Of a stretch of 24,240 bases of DNA, positions 21,035 through 24,240 are shown one piece after another. The notes under the pieces were generated by a model that had not been told where the DNA came from, made no database searches, and saw only the letters and a program-made list of their open reading frames with translations. The translations under genes were made by a program, and so were the position numbers. Source of the stretch: a virus; the IMG/VR virus record IMGVR_UViG_3300044638_002339, positions 1 to 24,240 of that record. One strand, given 5' to 3'. The stretch's first letter is position 1. Each line of letters opens with the position of its first letter.

Positions 21035-21838
21035 TTAAGTTTCTAAAAGGGTTTTTTGTCTCTTTTTTAGGATCATGTTCATCTGGTTTCGCATCTTTGT
21101 TGCGACGACTGAAAGCGCGTTGAGTTGTTCACTCACTGGAAGAATCTGAGATACCCAAGGCACGTTGTTTGTAATTAAAACCATAGGGTTTTTCTTATTT
21201 CCTGTTAGATCATATACATTCCCAGACCCGCTTCTTGTGGCCTTTTTAACCCATGGCGGAAACCCTGTGAGAAGCCCCCCCTTATTCACCTTCTTGAGTT
21301 GGCTTGCACAATCAGCCCATCCTCCTTTTGAAATACCGACGCGCTTTTGTATTTCTGTGATGTATGTATTAAGTTCGCTTCCGCTTGAAATAAATAACTT
21401 ACTACCCTTTGTTTTTGTTCTTCCGGTTGGATTAACGCGAGCGTCTTGGTGGTGCGTCTTTATCGCGCTCTTGCTGTCCAGAAACTCAAGACCCGTCCAC
21501 TTATTTAAAAAGCCAAGGTTTCGGAAGATAGTCTCAACGACATCATATCGCTGATTCATTATCAGCGACTTCAATCGTTTGCCGATCTTCTTATTTTCAA
21601 CCTTGTTTGCCATCGCCAATAACTGAACTGGCGGTTTGATAATTTTTCCGATGTCGTTTTTGACGCGAGTTGTTCCGGCAGTTTCGTCATTCCCAAACGG
21701 CTGCGTCCTTCTCGCCAACTCCACGCAAAGCAAACGAGCGTTGAGCATGACGGCGTCAGGAATCGTGACCTCGCGGATGGTCGCGTAGTCCTTCATGATC
21801 TGCTCAAACTTCAAGCTCTCGAATTTAAACTTTGCCAT
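21035..21838 (-). CDS. Tail-associated protein between chaperones and tape measure
   Basis: 267 residues. The start MAKFKFESLKFEQIMKDYAT and MLNARLLCVELARRTQPFGN resemble the N-terminal region of phage minor tail or tail-completion proteins ('l...l.eY.......lp.vlN.kA..lA.rA...TP'). The rest is basic (many Lys, Arg, Ser) with SGGWADCASQ-like and GFPPWVKKATRSGSGN segments that I do not recognise. It sits where many phages have nothing between chaperone and tape measure. Its first 14 bases overlap the end of the frameshifted chaperone extension. A structural role is likely; the family is uncertain. Confidence 0.55.
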   Translation of the reverse strand: MAKFKFESLKFEQIMKDYATIREVTIPDAVMLNARLLCVELARRTQPFGNDETAGTTRVKNDIGKIIKPPVQLLAMANKVENKKIGKRLKSLIMNQRYDVVETIFRNLGFLNKWTGLEFLDSKSAIKTHHQDARVNPTGRTKTKGSKLFISSGSELNTYITEIQKRVGISKGGWADCASQLKKVNKGGLLTGFPPWVKKATRSGSGNVYDLTGNKKNPMVLITNNVPWVSQILPVSEQLNALSVVATKMRNQMNMILKKRQKTLLET

Positions 21839-22447
21839 ATTTTGCGAGTGTCGCCTCTATGGTGGCGAAAGCGTCAACATCAACGCTGGCATTGTTACGC
21901 GACCAAGGGCGGTGGATTCCGTTTGCGTAGCCGTCAGCCTGGAGCAACTGCAAGCCCACGGCGAATGGAAGCTCTTCAAGGATGTGAGAGAAGCCCCAGC
22001 CGGTCAGCTTAACGAGTCTGAAGACGTAAGCCGCAAGCCAGTTGGGGCCGTTTAGTTTCCCGATCCTGATCCTGCCTTAGATTCGGTTGCCGATGCGTTG
22101 TAAAGCTCAAATGCAGCGTTCATCGCGTCCGTCATTGCCGAGATTTCAAGGTGGTGGATCATGTTGTTTTCGATCCACGAATCTACGGCGTTGATGAATG
22201 CGCTTCGGTCATTGACGACAGAGCGAATCGCGCTGTACGGCTCGCTGTGAAGGTAGGCGAATGCGGCTGATTTCCAGACCAAGTCCATGTTGCCGCTGAA
22301 GACCTCGTTGCGTTGCATCCAGCTAATCGTGAGAGCGGTGATCGGTCGCAGGATGCGTCCGTTCACGATCTTCGGGCCGTCTTCCATTGCTTGGATGCGA
22401 AGGATTTCGTCGTCTTTTTCTAGGTCGTTATCTTTGTTTTTTTTCAT
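21825..22447 (-). CDS. Frameshift fusion: long tail-assembly chaperone (GT-like)
   Basis: A -1 slip at G_GGA_AAC (22055-22061), immediately before the TAA of the short form, lets ribosomes enter a 76-codon frame ending in TAA at 21825; the product is 207 residues. The added part has no start codon of its own and reads LNGPNWLAAYVFRLVKLTGW, then GFSHILEELPFAVGLQLLQA and a tail ending near KYGKV. The 'eELPfavGlqll.aD.y..Gi.rpW' pattern is typical of such extensions. In lambda, the G and GT forms arise by the same mechanism (GGGAAAG) and recruit tail-tube subunits to the tape measure. The region 21839-22051 would otherwise be an unexplained 213-base gap. Confidence 0.88.
22052..22447 (-). CDS. 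Short tail-assembly chaperone (G-like)
   Basis: 131 residues, ATG at 22447. A charged start MKKNKDNDLEKDDEILRIQA is followed by GPKIVNGRILRPITALTISWMQRNEVF, then VWKSAAFAYLHSEPYSAIRS and AFINAVDSWIEN, a helical arrangement usual for tail-assembly chaperones, ending in a flexible SATESKAGSGSGN. The last two codons are the second half of the slippery heptamer G_GGA_AAC; the third is the stop TAA. It is not part of the finished virion but assists tail-tube polymerisation on the tape measure. A gene of similar size (22452-22775) precedes it. Confidence 0.82.
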   Translation of the reverse strand: MKKNKDNDLEKDDEILRIQAMEDGPKIVNGRILRPITALTISWMQRNEVFSGNMDLVWKSAAFAYLHSEPYSAIRSVVNDRSAFINAVDSWIENNMIHHLEISAMTDAMNAAFELYNASATESKAGSGSGN

Positions 22448-22451
22448 ATAA

Positions 22452-22775
22452 TTATTTCAAAAATCTGGTCATTTCCTGCTTGGTTTTGTCCGAAGCATTT
22501 TCCGAAATAGCAATGCGTTTGCCGTTGTGTTCGATCTCGATCAAGCGCGGAGTGTTGCGGATGATGTCCACCAAGACATCGCGGTTCGCCAATGCGGCGC
22601 GGATGTAACAGAGTGGGTTTTCTGGGTCTTTTGCTTCGAGTTCGTCGCCTTCCTTGGTCATCTGGCGGTAGACTTGCGAAGCGTCTTGGCCCTTGTCGTT
22701 CACTCCCTCAAACCAGAACTCGGTTGATTCTTTGCCGTCGGTGCGAACCAGTCGAGTGACCGGTGGTTTATTCAT
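22452..22775 (-). CDS. Tail-region small protein, possible chaperone component
   Basis: 107 residues from the ATG at 22775. The frame is open further upstream to 22892 but that part crosses a terminator hairpin and lacks protein-like composition. The sequence TRLVRTDGKESTEFWFEGVN, then VYRQMTKEGDELEAKDPENP, LCYIRAALANRDVLVDIIRN and EIEHNGKRIAISENASDKTK resembles small phage tail-assembly or capsid-associated proteins but is not firmly assignable. It lies between the tail tube and chaperone genes, the usual place for assembly factors. A 15-base palindrome lies eight bases before its start. Four bases separate it from the next gene. Confidence 0.6.
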   Translation of the reverse strand: MNKPPVTRLVRTDGKESTEFWFEGVNDKGQDASQVYRQMTKEGDELEAKDPENPLCYIRAALANRDVLVDIIRNTPRLIEIEHNGKRIAISENASDKTKQEMTRFLK

Positions 22776-22782
22776 CTTAAAA

Positions 22783-22797
22783 CCTAGCGTCGCTAGG
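22783..22797. repeat. 15-bp perfect palindrome
   Basis: CCTAGCGTCGCTAGG has seven-base arms around one central base. It lies in the 128-base gap between the tail tube terminator and the 22775 start codon. Its loop is too short for an ordinary RNA hairpin unless inner pairs open, so a protein-binding site is an alternative. Confidence 0.55.
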
Positions 22798-22854
22798 GCG
22801 ACTGCACATTTTAGGTTAATTGTGTGAAAAAATTTAATATTGCAGTCCATATAT

Positions 22855-22884
22855 AAAAAGGCGACTCCCTTTAGCCGGGGAGTC
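22855..22884 (-). terminator. Rho-independent terminator after tail tube gene
   Basis: On the minus strand GACTCCC (22878-22884) pairs with GGGAGTC (22863-22869) around an eight-base loop and is followed after three bases by five T and an AT-rich run. It begins 20 bases beyond the stop of the tail tube gene. A partial stop here would raise tail tube mRNA relative to the chaperone and tape measure genes. Confidence 0.75.
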
Positions 22885-22903
22885 AGCGGCATCAGCCAGG
22901 GTG

Positions 22904-23269
22904 TTAGACGATCTCTGGATACTGCGTTGCGGAGACGGTGATCGTTTTGAATGTTCCAGCACCTGTCTTTTCGGAAACGGAATCGACGATGACAGCACCG
23001 CCGGAAACGCCGTAGGACGTTGTATCGTTGGCGAGCGTAAGGATGTTAGCGAGTTCGTAAGCCACGCCGCCGTTGATGACGCCGTCAAGACTGATCGTTG
23101 CGCTTTTGTTAAAGTAAGCCACGGCAACGGTGTCGCCGAGCGCGTCCATTACGGTTGCTTTGTCGCTCTGAACCGAGCGTGAAAATGAATTGAGCAAAAG
23201 CCCAGTTTCTTGAAGAAGTCCGAACTCAACGCCGGACGCTACGGATGATGTGATGACGGTTGCTGGCAT
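22904..23269 (-). CDS. Major tail tube protein
   Basis: 121 residues. Composition and pattern are those of small siphovirus tail-tube proteins: Ala/Ser/Thr/Val-rich strands, e.g. SGVEFGLLQETGLLLNSFSR, a strand TVAVAYFNKSATISLDGVIN, VAYELANILTLANDTTSYGV and GTFKTITVSATQYPEI at the end. It is shorter than most (usually about 140-200). Position supports the call: connector/terminator candidates before it, terminator and chaperone genes after it. It would polymerise into the tube around the tape measure. The stretch before its ATG has TTGACA at 23286-23291 but no spaced -10 sequence. Confidence 0.7.
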   Translation of the reverse strand: MPATVITSSVASGVEFGLLQETGLLLNSFSRSVQSDKATVMDALGDTVAVAYFNKSATISLDGVINGGVAYELANILTLANDTTSYGVSGGAVIVDSVSEKTGAGTFKTITVSATQYPEIV

Positions 23270-23287
23270 AGTAATTTGGATAAATTG

Positions 23288-23734
23288 TCAACTTGCGAAA
23301 AGCGCGGCGTGAACCGTGATCGTGACCGAGCGTTCAAAGTGCCGCTCGTTTGACGAAAGCGAAACTGGGCCGTCGCGAAGGATGCCGAAAACGAAAGCGT
23401 ATTGCGGACGAACTGCGTTGAGCTTGGCCTTGAGGCCGGTGATATCGTGCGAGACGCACAGAACCTGCGACCACAGGTTTTCCATTGCCATTTGATCCAT
23501 GTCGTCGGCCTGCACGATCAAAGCGATATCAACCGAGAACTGGAAAATCGCGGAGTCGATAATGCTCTCGCGCTGGCGAGTGCATTTCACGAAGCACGCG
23601 GGCAGCGTCATCGTTCCGAAGTTCTCGGCAGCCGTCACCACAAGTGCGCTCTGCATCTCTTGCTGGAGCGCAAGAACGAAAGTGTCAGTAAGCGCCTTCT
23701 CCAGCGTCAGCGTGTAAGTCGAGTCCGTTATCAT
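23288..23734 (-). CDS. Tail completion/terminator-like candidate
   Basis: 148 residues from the ATG at 23734 (AAGGGA immediately before it); an upstream ATG at 23782 would add 16 residues but increase the overlap with the gene before to 98 bases, so the downstream one is preferred. The sequence LEKALTDTFVLALQQEMQSA and LPACFVKCTRQRESIIDSAI is followed by beta segments FQFSVDIALIVQADDMDQMA and VSLSSNERHFERSVTITVHA. This alternation, just upstream of the tail tube gene, is reminiscent of phage tail terminator or head-closure proteins of about 130-150 residues. No motif proves it. Confidence 0.5.
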   Translation of the reverse strand: MITDSTYTLTLEKALTDTFVLALQQEMQSALVVTAAENFGTMTLPACFVKCTRQRESIIDSAIFQFSVDIALIVQADDMDQMAMENLWSQVLCVSHDITGLKAKLNAVRPQYAFVFGILRDGPVSLSSNERHFERSVTITVHAALFAS

Positions 23735-23936
23735 TCCCTTGGGCGGAAACGTCAACAAGCCCAAGCCTAGCGATCTCTGCATCGCATTCGTCTTTTGTGC
23801 CTACGAACAGCACGCTTTGCGTCGAGATCGCCTTTTCTGTCTCATCAAAAAAGATGATCGTGCTCCCATCGTAAACGAGTTTCCATGCGGTTGACTCGTC
23901 GAATGCCCATCCCTGCTCGTTCGGTTGAATTATCAT
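23685..23936 (-). CDS. Small hypothetical virion-region protein
   Basis: 83 residues. The start overlaps the preceding gene's stop as ATGA. The sequence begins with MIIQPNEQGWAFDESTAWKL and beta segments YDGSTIIFFDETEKAI and SVLFVGTKDECDAEIARLGL, ending in an acidic tail (DLHADAGEGAY). It looks like a compact alpha/beta domain. It overlaps the next gene by 50 bases. No family recognised. Confidence 0.5.
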   Translation of the reverse strand: MIIQPNEQGWAFDESTAWKLVYDGSTIIFFDETEKAISTQSVLFVGTKDECDAEIARLGLVDVSAQGNDNGLDLHADAGEGAY

Positions 23937-24240
23937 GTTACTGTTAGGGTCGAATTTGTGGAGTTGTATGTTGCTGTTCGTCCTGGTGCATTTACTAATG
24001 TGACTGCTGTATACGTTCTGCTCGTAGAACCTTGGAAGAAGCGGAAAGTCTGAGTTCCAGCAGCAGGAGGAACATTAAACGAAACGCTTAAAGTTGCAAT
24101 TGTTCCAAACGATGCTGTGGCGGTTGAAGTACCAGTTGTTTTTGAAGCCTGTATTGATCCCGTTGTAATAATTGTTTGCCCTGTGTAGGTTAATGTTCCA
24201 GACAGAATGAGAATTCCATTTCCTGTTTTACTGACATTTC
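23933..24240 (-). CDS. Partial beta-rich surface protein with autotransporter-type strand
   Basis: The C-terminal 102 codons of a longer gene; the start lies beyond the right edge. The visible part begins NVSKTGNGILILSGTLTYTG and QTIITTGSIQ, a close match in pattern to the autotransporter-associated beta-strand repeat ('ltktGaGtLtLsGantYtGgtti.aGtl'), followed by TATASFGTIATLSVSFNVPP, FRFFQGSTSRTYTAVTLV and a Thr/Asn/Ser-rich end. Such repeats form a right-handed beta helix in secreted proteins and are frequent in Verrucomicrobiota. In a phage this suggests a fibre, spike or decoration protein. It overlaps the following gene as ATGA. Confidence 0.7.
   Translation of the reverse strand, partial: NVSKTGNGILILSGTLTYTGQTIITTGSIQASKTTGTSTATASFGTIATLSVSFNVPPAAGTQTFRFFQGSTSRTYTAVTLVNAPGRTATYNSTNSTLTVT

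Noticed and set aside
21795-22055. Plus-strand open frame of 86 codons
   Set aside because: It is antisense to the frameshift extension of the tail chaperone, which has a slippery site and a recognisable family pattern.
22776-22892. N-terminal extension of the 22452-22775 gene
   Set aside because: It would run through the terminator hairpin and palindrome and has no ribosome-binding site or protein-like composition.
23272-23291. TTGACA before the tail tube gene as a -35 element
   Set aside because: No acceptable -10 sequence at 16-18 bases, and it overlaps the stop of the gene upstream.

Overview
The window looks like one contiguous piece of a tailed double-stranded DNA phage (Caudoviricetes). 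Every gene I can support lies on the minus strand, so in transcription order it is read from position 24240 down to 1. No host genes, rRNA, tRNA, integrase, terminase or capsid genes are visible; head genes are probably beyond the right edge. A tail tube protein, two tail-assembly chaperone genes with a -1 frameshift, and an 875-residue tape measure with no sheath gene point to a siphovirus with a tail of roughly 130 nm. The host cannot be fixed. Autotransporter-type beta-strand residues in the gene at the right edge, A-rich translation leaders and the mixed base composition would suit a Verrucomicrobiota or similar PVC-group host, but this is inference.

Layout in transcription order. (1) 24240-14571, tail and virion genes: partial beta-rich protein, two small connector/completion candidates, tail tube followed by a terminator, chaperones with a G_GGA_AAC slippery site, tape measure, distal tail genes, a possible sulfotransferase-like/zinc-ribbon fusion, and a beta-rich structural protein. 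(2) 14571-13609, a tightly overlapping lysis cassette: two short holin-like proteins, a spanin-like lipoprotein and an M15-type endolysin. (3) 13612-11629, small regulators and a calcineurin-like phosphoesterase, with a weak promoter candidate near 12140. (4) 11665-6531, recombination: RuvC-like resolvase, a possible RAMP-fold protein, an unusual 293-bp GGCNN pentamer array, a conserved phage protein, a Sak4-like ATPase, a Cas4/RecB-like nuclease and a DUF669/SSB-like protein. (5) 6527-62, replication and DNA modification: coiled-coil microprotein, SNF2-type helicase, beta-class DNA methyltransferase, DnaD-like initiator, a candidate origin (five 11-bp iterons plus hairpins), DnaB-type helicase, a Mom-like DNA hypermodification protein, an HTH protein and a DUF3102-like protein.

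The most unusual element is the array at 9954-10246. It has 53 five-base units and 7 four-base units in which a GCC core is constant while the two bases between cores take almost every value, and its last three blocks repeat at exactly 49 bases. It sits between a possible RAMP-like gene and recombination genes and has two hairpins at its upstream edge. Other points to examine are the replication origin, a second frameshift-prone tract inside the DnaB gene, the co-occurrence of Mom-like and methyltransferase genes in low-GC patches, a shared AGAAAAnCAAA-like leader before many early genes, and seven real or probable genes too short to be seen by simple ORF calling or lacking their own start.
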